A stretch of 64,000 nucleotides of DNA from Diplodia intermedia (lineage: Eukaryota > Ascomycota > Dothideomycetes > Botryosphaeriales > Botryosphaeriaceae), in assembly GCA_021495925.1 (NCBI GenBank), contig JAKEKT010000039.1, positions 124,001 to 188,000 on the forward strand. Reading direction: 5' to 3'. This document shows, one piece after another, positions 55,630 through 64,000 of this stretch (positions are counted from its first letter, which is position 1; every line of letters begins with the position of its first letter). The translations under genes and the position numbers were made by a program. A model generated the notes under the pieces. The model was not told where the DNA came from, did not search any database, and saw only the letters and a list, made by a program, of their open reading frames with translations.

Positions 55630-56809
55630 CTATGGCTTTTCGCCATTATACTTGAAGCGATACGACGGGGCGCCCCTGACTCCTACGTGCACCTTGAACA
55701 GGCTACCGTGCAGCTTGGTGCTCTCAGGGAACCTGTCGGGCATTTCTTCCTCGGCACTCGTGATGTACAGATCTTCGCCGGCAAATTCAGGGCACGTTGG
55801 GCAGCGAGTGGGCAGTCTGATCTCGGCCACCTTCTTGCCGCCGGGCGACACGCGCAGCACCTTGGCGGCGCCGTGGATGGAGATCCACATGTGGCCCTCG
55901 ACATCCAGGGCGTGGCCGTCGGGCACCCCGTGCTCGCCCTCGTCGACGTGGTAGAAGACGCGCTTGTTGGAAAAGGCGCCGGTGTCGACGTCGTAGTCGA
56001 AGGCGAAGACGTTCTGGGTGGGCGAGTCGGTGTAGTACATGGTCTTGTTGTCATTGCTCCAGCTTATGCCGTTCGGGATGTGCACGTTCTCGAGCACGCG
56101 ATGCAGCGTCAGATCAGGGTCCAGGCGGAACAGCGTGCCTGGTTCACATGCGGTGTGAGCTCCCCCACCCTAGTGCCGCGCCTCGGCGCAGGGTCCAGAC
56201 TACTACTGACCTTCGGGCTCGGGGCTCTTGACCAGCGGGTCGTTCATGGTGCCCACGAAGAACCTGCCCCTGACATCGACGGCGCCATCGTTTCCACGGA
56301 AGCTGGCACCTGCGGTCAGCGGCGTCGGCCTCCGGAGCGTCCGGGAGCTACCCACAGCTTCTCCTTGCCGGCGGCAATCTCCTGGTCGGACCAGTACTTC
56401 CTGATGTACTTGTATTTGCTCGTGTTGCGGTTGAGGATGCCGTAGCCGTGCTTGCCGCCGAAGAAGATGTGGTCGTCGTCGCCTTCGATGTCGGCCGTCA
56501 CCCTGTCGCGAGCATCAGCGCCGTGTTGCAGGCGGCGTGGAGCGTGGCCGTCACCCGATGGAGATGTCGAGGTCGGCAAGGACTTTGTGCGACTCGGGCC
56601 CCTTGTTGAGATCAATGGCGTGGAGCTTCTGCTTGACGACGTCGACGAAGCGCAGCGTGTTTGTGGCCTCCTCCCAGAAAGGGCCTTCGCCCAGGCCGCA
56701 GTCAATCTTGAGGTACGGCTGCACGGCGCCATTGTCAGCCGCCACGGATCACTTGGGGCCGGAGGTCGGGGCGCACCTCGTCGACGGTGTAGATCTTGAT
56801 GTCGCTCAT
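55630..56809 (-). CDS. SMP-30/gluconolactonase/LRE-like protein with a frameshift near the start
   Basis: Exons are 56809-56555, 56502-56356, 56302-56211 and 56138-55630, with introns of 52, 53 and 72 nt. The beta-propeller family is clear: YLKIDCGLGEGPFWEEATNT, LRFVDVVKQKLHAIDLN, DIEGDDDHIFFGGKHGYGIL, FRGNDGAVDVRGRFFVGTMN, HIPNGISWSNDNKTMYYTDS, then VPDGHALDVEGHMWISIHGA and PTCPEFAGEDLYITSA. Metal-binding positions E (GLGEGP), N (IPNGISW) and D (TDSPTQNV) are present. In exon 1 the frame from the ATG at 56809 (MSDIKIYTVDEVRPDLRPQV) runs into a TGA at 56735-56737. Conserved sequence continues in another frame (ADNGAVQPYLK), and one extra G at about 56742-56744 would explain it. Predicted activity: lactone hydrolysis or a regucalcin-like role, if the gene is intact. 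The frame break makes this a possible pseudogene or a base-call error. Confidence 0.85.
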
Positions 56810-58721
56810 TGTGGAGGAGCTGCGGAGCGTTGTGGAGGGCGATTGGAAGATGCTGGAGTATATGGATGAGGGGTTGAGGCTCAAGGTGGGATGAATCGCG
56901 CCCGAGTCATGCAGCGCGGGCGGTGATATCATCCTGAGGCCATGCCGCTACTACTTCCCGCCGGAACTCCCACCGACGACACACTGCACCGCACCCGTCC
57001 GACCGCTCTCGTCGCCCCCGTCGCCTTATCATGCCGATGCCGGCTATGCAGCCTCGTCGGCAGCGCGGTCCGCCGTGCCAGCCTGCGCCGACAGAGCCAA
57101 CAACCTCGGCGGCCGATCCGCGACGTCGCCCCGGACCCATGGGGAATCGCCCCAATGAGCTTCGAAACAGCGCCCTCGGGATTCGCACAATGCCGGCTAT
57201 ATGTCTTGGTGATATGGGCATCGCATCTGGCGCCCGGCTCACGCTCAATGGCAGCCATGCCAGGGCGGCGGTCAGGTGCTCGACGGGCGCTGCGACTATG
57301 GTTGCTTCTGCTGCAGGCTGCGCTCTGACGGGCAGCGGATTGCGTGCATCGGAGCGGGCTGGGACGCAATGGCGGGCGCTCACATGGCTGGAGTGCGACA
57401 GGTCAGCTTCACGCGGGACCGGGTACCTTGCAGGGCAGCTTGCAGCGTGTCCATGACATGCAGCGGGCCACAGCCTCGTCGCGGCCTCCCGTGCAGCTGG
57501 GCGCTTGTGGACACGCCGTGCCACCCAGCTGCGCCCCCCCAACTGGCCGCTCGGGACGGAGCTTATTGCAACGCCAAGCCGCCCCGATCGAAGACACACC
57601 ACGAGCGTTTTCGTCATTTGTCATGCCCCGCCGGCCGAGTCCATGCATGACACCCCGCGAGAACAGCAAACCCTCCGAGCCGTTTTCGTTCCCGCCCGTA
57701 GCACCGCCAACGGCTCAGCTGATGATCGCGCTCAAATCGGACCCGCCGCCATCCTTTGCCTGTTGTCGTGCATGCCGTTGTGACAGCCCGGCGCCCCATC
57801 ACACCGCGTCCATGTGCGCCGCCCACTCGGGAACTGAAGTCGCGGCCACGTTTGTGTGCTACCAGCCTTACGAATCCGTGGTTCCATCGGACTGGTCAAA
57901 CAGCTCTGCATTCTACCACGCGCCGGGAATCCAGCCCTCCGATCAGAAGGACGCCTGCACGCCCGTCACACCGACTGCTGACTGCTGCCTTCCTCCGTTA
58001 CACACGTCTCAGAACACATACGATGGGTATTTTCCCCATCTTTGACCACCCCATTTTCACATGACTTCTCCTTCCGGCCCCATGCGTCCCGCGCGGTCAA
58101 CCCAGGCACTATCTCAGATGTGCTCTCCTGCTGGTAAGGCACAGCCATTATCTGGGAACCCTGCATGATATCTGAATCCTTCCCATTGCCGTGGGCTCGA
58201 TGAGGCCATGCATGCTTGCTATCATCCTTTCCCTTGCGACTTGTCACATTCCCCCTCATGAGCCGAGGCTATCCGAAAAATCCTTCTCACGGTCTGGATC
58301 AAGATTCTTGTCTGGACACACTGACCAATCAATGCTCTTCGGTCTTTTCCCTTGATTGATCTCCTTTTTCTTATTGGTGTGAGAACGAATTCTTCCTGAA
58401 TCGTGGCTGCTGATATCTTAGCGTCGGTAGAATCGACTATCGGACAAAACTATGGCTAAATAGACGTCGGTGTGCTCTAGATCTAGATGGCAAAGAGCAT
58501 GTCCAACCCTGCTCTCTCAGCACGCTTTCCTTTGTCCTTTCTTGTCTACCTGATGTCAACATGCATCGTCAGTTCTTATCAAGCTAACCGAATCAACTTC
58601 CCAACAACACCACAGGAGGAACGGCTTTCTCGAGCCACACGGTAAGTCTCAGTTCGACAGGGCATGCTACGTCCCAAGCTTGAAGTAATAAAGGAAAGCT
58701 GCCGTTCCGTCTTCATCAATC
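56810..58721. other. Intergenic region before tRNA-Glu
   Basis: About 1.9 kb with no gene recognised. GC-rich to about 57.8 kb, then AT-richer with T runs. The first part is the promoter of the SMP-30-like gene. Confidence 0.5.
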
Positions 58722-58821
58722 TCCGTTGTGGTCTAGTGGCTAGGATTTGCCGCTCTCAGTTCGAGAGTCTTCTCACACTTCAAGTGCCGGCAAGGCCCGG
58801 GTTCAATTCCCGGCGACGGAA
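58722..58821 (+). tRNA. tRNA-Glu(CTC) with a 28-nt intron
   Basis: The acceptor stem TCCGTTG (58722-58728) pairs with CGACGGA (58814-58820), with one G-U pair, and discriminator A58821. The A-box TGGTCTAGTGG is at 58729-58739. The anticodon stem TGCCG (58748-58752) pairs with CGGCA (58788-58792), and the anticodon CTC is at 58755-58757. The intron is 58759-58786, directly after base 37, in the canonical eukaryotic position. The B-box GGTTCAATTCC lies at 58800-58810 in a perfect T-arm. A short T run at 58827-58830 can terminate Pol III. The mature tRNA is 72 nt. Confidence 0.97.
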
Positions 58822-60983
58822 TTCTCTTTTGGCTCTCTCAAAGGGCGTCAATTACGTTTTGTTCCGGAGTGTGGAGTTTGGGGTGGGCTAGGTGGAGGAT
58901 TTTTTTAATGGGTGGCTCGTGCGCGGAGATTGCGTGGGTGGTGGCCTGCCGAAGAGACGGCGAGACTGGGGGACGGGAGGTAATGCCGACGAAGACTGTC
59001 GAGTGGGAGGGCGTATCAATGGTGTGTGGATGTGCGGAACTTTGAGGTTAACTCAAGCTGTAGGATGCTTGCCAAGCTCTTCCGACAGCAGCGGGCGACC
59101 AGTCTTACTTTTAGGAACCTACAACCGAAGCGGTAAGGACAAGATGAATGCTGTAGCCAACAGTAGGCCTCAGGTACCTACGGGACTTGCACATGGTGAG
59201 CTTTGCGAAAATACTGGTGGGATTTCACTCCTACCGGTTCTTTCGAAACGGAAGATATACAGAAGTGTCCGTGCCATGTAATGTCAAGTTTACAGTGACA
59301 ATGTGGACGGACAATGCCACAAGGCCCCTTGGTCCAGGGCCAAACTGGACAATACCTTTCTCGCCTTATCGTTCTGCCAAATTCTTCGTCCAATCACTCT
59401 TTCTCCAGGATCCGGACACAAGCCACACAGCCGACCACGGCTGCATCCGAAAACGCCACGCCCGCCCACTTTCTCAAGCCGAAGCCGCTTCCATCGCCAG
59501 ATAACCCAGCCCCAGGAGCAATCGACCTCATCCCATTCGCCCTCCCCCGAGTTACACAAGATACGGGAGTTTTTTCTCCGAATCGCCCATGATTGTCCAA
59601 CCATCGGGATCTTCTGAAACACGATTGCATAGATGCACCACCCAGCACGTTTCTCTCCCTCCCTCCCTCTCCCCCCCTCGCAGCACGCACAGCGCAAAGA
59701 ATGCATGCATGTTCGCCTGACTCATATGCTTGCTGCATGCAATGTAGGCTTTGACGCGTGTGCGAGAGAACGGGCGGCTCGCTCGCCAGCTCTCCTCGCC
59801 GCCGCCGCCGCCGCTGCTGCTGACGTGAGAGCTTGGCGGGAAGGGATGGAAAAGGCCTGAGCGCGGGGGGCTGATCCTCCTTTTTGCTTTTGCGTTTTTC
59901 CCAGCTCATGCGTGTAGCCGCGCTGGCTCGTGGGTGGGTGAGGGATGGAGCGTGTAATGCTTGCGTGGTGCATAATCGGCAGCTAGTTCGTTTTTCTGTC
60001 CATGTGCGGTGTAGCGCCTTGGATGTGCGCAGCACGCAACAGCGAGCGCATTGTTCGCTGTATCGGGGCTGTCTGTCTCGATGATCTCTGTGAGGGGCGC
60101 TGCGTGGCCTCGTCGGGCTTGGATGATGTGCGGTGGCTGGGCCTGTCATGGTACGGAAGGGGGCGAGCCGAGGCTGAAGTGCATGGCTGTTTTGCAGGGT
60201 TTGAACGCGCTCTTCTTCGCTGCGCCTCAACGCAAGGCGATCACTTCTGGGCATGAGGTCGAAGGTTTCGACCCGTTAATGTTATATGGAAGCCCTGATC
60301 AATGAACCATGCTCATTTGAAATATCCCGCGTTTCTCAGCCAAAGTTCCAGTAATGACGTATCGGGCAGGTAAACGATGCAGTGTTAGTACTCTGAGATA
60401 GGAGTTTGACTCCCAATTGATACCTCTCGAGTGAGGGCTCCGTATCGTGTAAATGTTCTGCGGCATAACCGCAATCCTGCTCCAACAATTTTAGCTCCGC
60501 TTGGATGAGTTTGTTTGAATTACGTTAATTTGTGTTAAGCCTGACGACATGTGTGCTAACACAGTGGCATGCTATCGACCTTTTTGGATGATATTGACCA
60601 GAAACTCAAAGACTTCAGGCAGATTCAGTTTCGCAGGTGCGCGAACATAAATGTAAAACCGTATTTCGTGCAACAAATATAACGAATCAATAGGTAGCGA
60701 AGTGACATTCTACTTCGTTCTGTCCACAAGAGGAATTTGCTAAAGAACGAAAGAACGAACAGAAAGGCGTAATTGAATGGTAACAACCGGCAGAACGACA
60801 CTACTCAAAATCAAAAGATATTGATGTGTAGGATTAAAACGATGAATCGAGTACTCCTGTTGGACGAGTGGCATGAGGAACGGTAGGTAGGTGGCCTACC
60901 CTGGGAGTCGCTTATATACCCCGTTCCTCGATGACTAAGTTGTCTACCGCTATAGAAGCTCATATTCCAATAAGAGTACCGTG
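58822..60983. other. Non-coding stretch leading into the retrotransposon region
   Basis: No supported gene. A (CCG)n/(CTG)n run is at about 59799-59822. From about 60.3 kb the composition turns AT-rich and resembles decayed LTR sequence; a block at about 60695-60760 is a poor third match to the LTR-like repeats further on. Confidence 0.5.
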
Positions 60984-61067
60984 TGTTGCGAAACGATAGT
61001 GAACTGATATTCAGCTACGTTCTATTTACAAGAAGTCTTTGATAAAGAAGAAGAGAGGCTAAAGAGA
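60984..61067. repeat. LTR-like direct repeat, copy 1
   Basis: It begins TGTTGCGAAACGATAGTGAA, then TATTCAGCTACGTTCTATTT and AGAAGTCTTTGAT. It matches copy 2 at 61171 with about 80-85% identity by eye. The TGTT start is typical of LTR ends. Confidence 0.75.
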
Positions 61068-61170
61068 AAGGGGTATAATCTTCTTGTGGAGTCTTCTTGC
61101 CTTAGTAGCAGGTATCGTGTTCCATACCCCCTTATCTTCAAGCTCGTTCAGCTTCTGCTTGATCGCCTGG

Positions 61171-61253
61171 TGTTATGAAACGGCAGTGAATTGACATTCA
61201 GCTACGTTCTATATACGAGAAGTCTTTGATGGGGAAGAAGAGAAGGTGAAGGA
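61171..61253. repeat. LTR-like direct repeat, copy 2
   Basis: It begins TGTTATGAAACGGCAGTGAA, then CATTCAGCTACGTTCTATAT and AGAAGTCTTTGAT. It lies directly beside the gag-like fragment on the minus strand, so it may be the end of an LTR. Confidence 0.75.
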
Positions 61254-61276
61254 GCGGGCCTGTTTAGCAGGCTTCG

Positions 61277-61783
61277 TCACCTCCTGTTCGAGTGCTGCCT
61301 CTGGGCACCAATTGGCTGTTCGCGGACAACGTTGCTGATCTTCTCGGAGGTCTCCATCTCTTCCACGATATCAAGGAGCTTTCCACGCAGCATGTCATAC
61401 TGGTAGGTGGATGGCCTGCTTAACTTGATACCGCATTCTCGTATGAGTCGCTCGCTCATGTCGCGCGGTAGTCCCTTGAGGCATTCTAGTCCTTGTTGTT
61501 GCTCACTAAGACTCTTAGCGTTCAATAAGGCCTCCGAAATCATGTGGTAGTTGGTGATGTAGTCCTGAAGACCCTCCACCGTACGTCGGGCTTCCTGGTT
61601 CTGCATGAGGAATTCATTGAGGAATTCACGGCGAAAGAACCTCGTCTGGGAGTCATTGTTCCGGTATTCCCTCTTGAGCTTGTCCTTCAGGGCACTCCAG
61701 TTGGGACGGAGGTACTCATCAGAACGCTTGAGGTTCGTCCTAACCAGTAAGCTGCAGTATCGAGGAAGACGCTCTACCTTTTC
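61277..61783 (-). pseudogene. Copia gag-like fragment
   Basis: The open frame begins after a stop near 61785, without an initiating ATG. It reads VERLPRYCSLLVRTNLKRSD, YLRPNWSALKDKLKREY, RRTVEGLQDYITNYHMISEA and GLECLKGLPRDMSERLIREC. This is the helical capsid-type region of fungal retrotransposon Gag proteins. It ends at 61277 without a zinc knuckle, so it is truncated. Confidence 0.7.
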
Positions 61784-61839
61784 CTAGAAAGCAGGCGGTC
61801 AAGGAAACGAGTTTCGCCGAAATGAGTAAGTTAGTGGTA

Positions 61840-62095
61840 CGTACGGATGATTCTCCGTTCAATCCGCGTGGCTCTACACTGAAAAAGTCGAGAAAGAGCC
61901 GGAAGAATGATCGCGGAGCCTCCTCATGGCTGTGAGGCATGGGGGTCCGCGAGGGGTTACTCATAAGGCATGCATGGCATGGATTGAGCTTATGCGACGT
62001 TAAGATGCACCCCTTAACCAGTTCAGGAAGCTTGAGGAGCGTCTTCTTGTTAACATGACCCATTAGGCGATGCCAATCTTCTAGTGAGGCTCGCT
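61840..62095 (-). pseudogene. Copia GAG pre-integrase fragment
   Basis: The frame reads ASLEDWHRLMGHVNKKTLLK, LPELVKGCILTSHKLNPCHA and CLMSNPSRTP. It keeps the H-x-R/L-x-G-H and C-x2-C zinc-binding pattern of the pre-integrase domain. It then runs into integrase-like SFFRLFLDFFSVEPRGLNGE and is lost. Confidence 0.8.
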
Positions 62096-62189
62096 TAGGT
62101 GGGTGGTGGGCGAGGAGGGTGACTGCCGCGGGCTGTTGCGAGGCCTGCTGCGAGGCCTGCTGTGAGGCCTGCTGCGGTGTAGCTGTTGT

Positions 62190-62510
62190 AGCTGTTGTTG
62201 TAAGAAACTCTATGTGGGTGTTATGTGGAAGGCAGGCCTACAACACATGGTGACCCTCTCGTCATTTGAAGCGGAGTACGTTGCCCTCTCGCACGCCTCA
62301 CGAGAGTGTATCTACATGAGAAACCTCCTTCAGGAGCTCAGCAGGCTTCAGGAGGGCCCTACTACTATCCACGGCGACAACCTCAAGGCCGTGGAATTCA
62401 CCAATGACCCCACGATGACCTCCCCCAGGACGCGTCACATTGACGTTCATTACCACTTCTCTCGTGAGAAGGTGGCGGAGGCTGCTGCGGTGCAGCTGTC
62501 GCAGGGTTAC
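62190..62510 (+). pseudogene. Copia RNase H fragment
   Basis: On the plus strand: LQHMVTLSSFEAEYVALSHA (catalytic E in the SSxEAEY motif), ECIYMRNLLQELSRLQE, IHGDNLKAVEFTNDP and RTRHIDVHYHFSREKV. This is the C-terminal RNase H end of Copia Pol. Its orientation is opposite to the neighbouring pieces, so an inversion junction lies at about 62510-62575. Confidence 0.88.
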
Positions 62511-62574
62511 GATCCTCCGGTTGAGTCGATTGCGAATGAGGGAGAGCATATTCAGCACGATGCGGTTGCATTCA

Positions 62575-62977
62575 TGCTTGTGCAAGTGACTCTCCATGGA
62601 CACGTAGTTCGTAGATACGCACTCCAGATGAGTGACCCACTGGTGCTGGTTATAAGCCGGCTCCACCTGAATGAGGTCTACTGATACCCTGAAGAAGGGG
62701 TCAGTTGAATCCTCCTCATGCCCAGATGCTCGTGCAATGAGCTGGTGGGCCTTGCCACGTGCGCAGACGTCGCAGTGATGAGCGTCCTGAATATGCGAAA
62801 TGCCAGGGTAGCTGCGAAGGTATCGTGATGGGACGACTGGAGGTCGCCTCGCACGCAGATTCGTGCTTTTACCTTTACCAGATACCCATGTTCGTCGAAT
62901 TTGTATTTGAAGACCCATGTCAGAGGTATGTAGCCATTGATCCGTAGCATCGTGTGTGGATTGTGCCAGATGCTCAA
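62575..62977 (-). pseudogene. Fused RT N-terminal and integrase N-terminal Copia pieces
   Basis: Reading on the minus strand, RT sequence comes first (YIPLTWVFKYKFDEHGYLVK, KARICVRGDLQ, DTFAATLAFRIFRTLIT). It changes near 62780, in another frame, to integrase sequence (HHCDVCARGKAHQLIARASG, DPFFRVSVDLIQVEPAYNQ). In an intact Copia element integrase precedes RT, so the two parts have been joined in the wrong order. Confidence 0.82.
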
Positions 62978-63210
62978 TCGGCTCCGGACTTGTGTGAGCC
63001 AGCGGTACCATCGTTGGACAGGTCCTTTACATGTAGTTACTGCATGCTGTGGTGATATTATTTCCCGTCGTGGTCAAGTAAGGACTGCTCATGCTGAGGC
63101 ATGGCTTTGGTGGAAGACGGCATGATTGTGCGCCGGAGCTGACTGCGATGCGCCGTCCTGAGTGCCGCGTCCAGGGTGGTTATGAGTGATCTGAGCATTC
63201 GCGTCTACAT

Positions 63211-63761
63211 TCATGGCGTTGGGGCGGACGTCCAACGCGTGCTGAAGGTGGCCGCATACGATTTATCTGGCCTGGTGGCGATGTATAGCCAGAGGAGGCA
63301 TCCAGCGAGTTCTGCGTATTGCCGGATCGCCTCCTCTGAGGCCTGGTGGTGCTTCTGCGGGCGGTGGCCGGGCTGCATTGGGTGCTTGCACGGATTGCAG
63401 TCACTCATGCCGAACCGCTGCACATCTGGTCAATATAGGCATCCTGAAGGAGCGATATGCTGCCCTCTTCGTGCCAGATGACCCCCATTCCGCAGTAATG
63501 CGACAACTGCCCAAGGTCCTTGGCGGTGAACTCGCGGCAAATCGCCGCGGTGACCTTCTGACGTCCGCCCCAACGGACCATGACCCCAGGGTGGAGATCC
63601 TGGTGGGTTGCCCCTGGCTGCAGACCGCAGGATTCGGAGTGCAATACCAAACTGATGGCAGGGTGCTCTGCTGGCTGCACACCCTGAACTAAGGGAAGCG
63701 AGTGATGTTCCGTACCAATGCGCAAGACGAGTCTCTGCGCGGAAAGACCGTGAGTGTTCAT
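63211..63761 (-). pseudogene. Copia reverse transcriptase C-terminal fragment, frameshifted
   Basis: The first frame has REFTAKDLGQLSHYCGMGVI, WHEEGSISLLQDAYIDQM and stops near 63405. The second frame continues directly with QRFGMSDCNPCKHPMQPG, EEAIRQYAELAGCLLWLYIA and TRPDKSYAA. Together they are the connection domain of Copia Pol with one frameshift at about 63405-63423. Confidence 0.85.
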
Positions 63762-64000
63762 GCTTTAAAATGCTACGCGGGGTGGCAAGAAGAGGAGGAC
63801 CCTTCCGCGAACAGCACCACAAACCCTCCTCTCTCCACATCAATGAAGAACAATTGGATTTAGAGCCTCCTTTAGTGTTTTTCGAGCCCGCAAACATGAG
63901 TTCAGTCGAGTACCATGGCAAAACGCGGTAGCTGCGCGGAGCTCCGCAGGTCATTTTGCCGTGCTCTTACACCAGGCGCATGCCCAGGAGGCGAACGAAG

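Larger units (their letters stand above)
60984..64000. mobile_element. Scrambled Ty1/Copia retrotransposon remains
   Basis: Protein pieces of one or more Copia elements are found out of order and in both orientations: gag-like (61277-61783, -), GAG pre-integrase (about 61840-62095, -), RNase H (about 62190-62510, +), integrase start (about 62575-62790, -), RT N-terminal part (about 62770-62977, -) and RT C-terminal part (63211-63761, -, with a frameshift). In an intact minus-strand element gag would have the highest coordinate and RNase H the lowest, which is not the case here. The block therefore results from nested insertions and rearrangements, and no piece is likely to be active. It continues past the window end. 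Confidence 0.85.

Noticed and set aside
59394..60254. 286-codon minus-strand frame
   Set aside because: Arg/His/Pro-rich, crosses simple repeats and has no recognisable domain.
60984..61253. Possible CRISPR-like spaced repeats
   Set aside because: Only two copies, a eukaryotic genome, and LTR-like ends beside Copia fragments explain them better.

Overview
The window is nuclear DNA of a filamentous ascomycete (Pezizomycotina). The evidence is small spliceosomal introns (mostly 50-90 nt, GT..AG, several with CTAAC/CTGAC-like branch sites), intron-containing eukaryotic tRNA genes, and fungus-specific families: RTA1-like exporter, DUF6536 membrane protein, DUF1746/Dsc4, Rcf1, a GPI-type wall glycoprotein and a Ty1/Copia element. 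A placement in Dothideomycetes is only an impression from protein style; no marker gene proves it.

Layout. 0-12 kb: a kelch/BTB protein (+), a polyglutamine nuclear-type protein (-), an RTA1-like 7-TM lipid exporter (-) and a DUF6536 membrane glycoprotein (-). 12.8-23.3 kb: an unknown multi-pass membrane glycoprotein (+), then four minus-strand genes: a Gfo/Idh/MocA dihydrodiol-dehydrogenase-like oxidoreductase, an ACC deaminase, an acidic low-complexity protein and a membrane-anchored aspartic-protease-like protein without its first catalytic Asp. 24.2-37.4 kb: a secreted Ser/Thr-rich GPI glycoprotein (+), a tRNA-Pro with two insertions, an Old Yellow Enzyme gene broken by small indels (+), a small secreted protein (+), a pRiA4b ORF-3-like domain protein (+), and the divergent pair rcf1 (-) and a dsc4-like gene (+). 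37.4-55.6 kb: two stretches of about 8 kb without a recognisable gene, on either side of a bZIP transcription factor (-). 55.6-60 kb: an SMP-30/gluconolactonase-like gene with a frameshift (-) and an intron-containing tRNA-Glu (+). 60.3-64 kb: scrambled pieces of Ty1/Copia retrotransposons in both orientations with LTR-like direct repeats.

The genes do not form one pathway; this looks like ordinary euchromatin grading into a repeat-rich edge. Membrane, wall and secreted proteins are frequent. The most unusual signal is the tRNA-Pro(AGG) gene near 27.9 kb. Besides the normal anticodon-loop intron it carries a 57-nt GT..AG insertion in the T-loop, and that insertion contains its own B-box-like sequence. 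Exon boundaries given below were worked out by eye from splice signals, reading phase and family similarity; no alignment was run.
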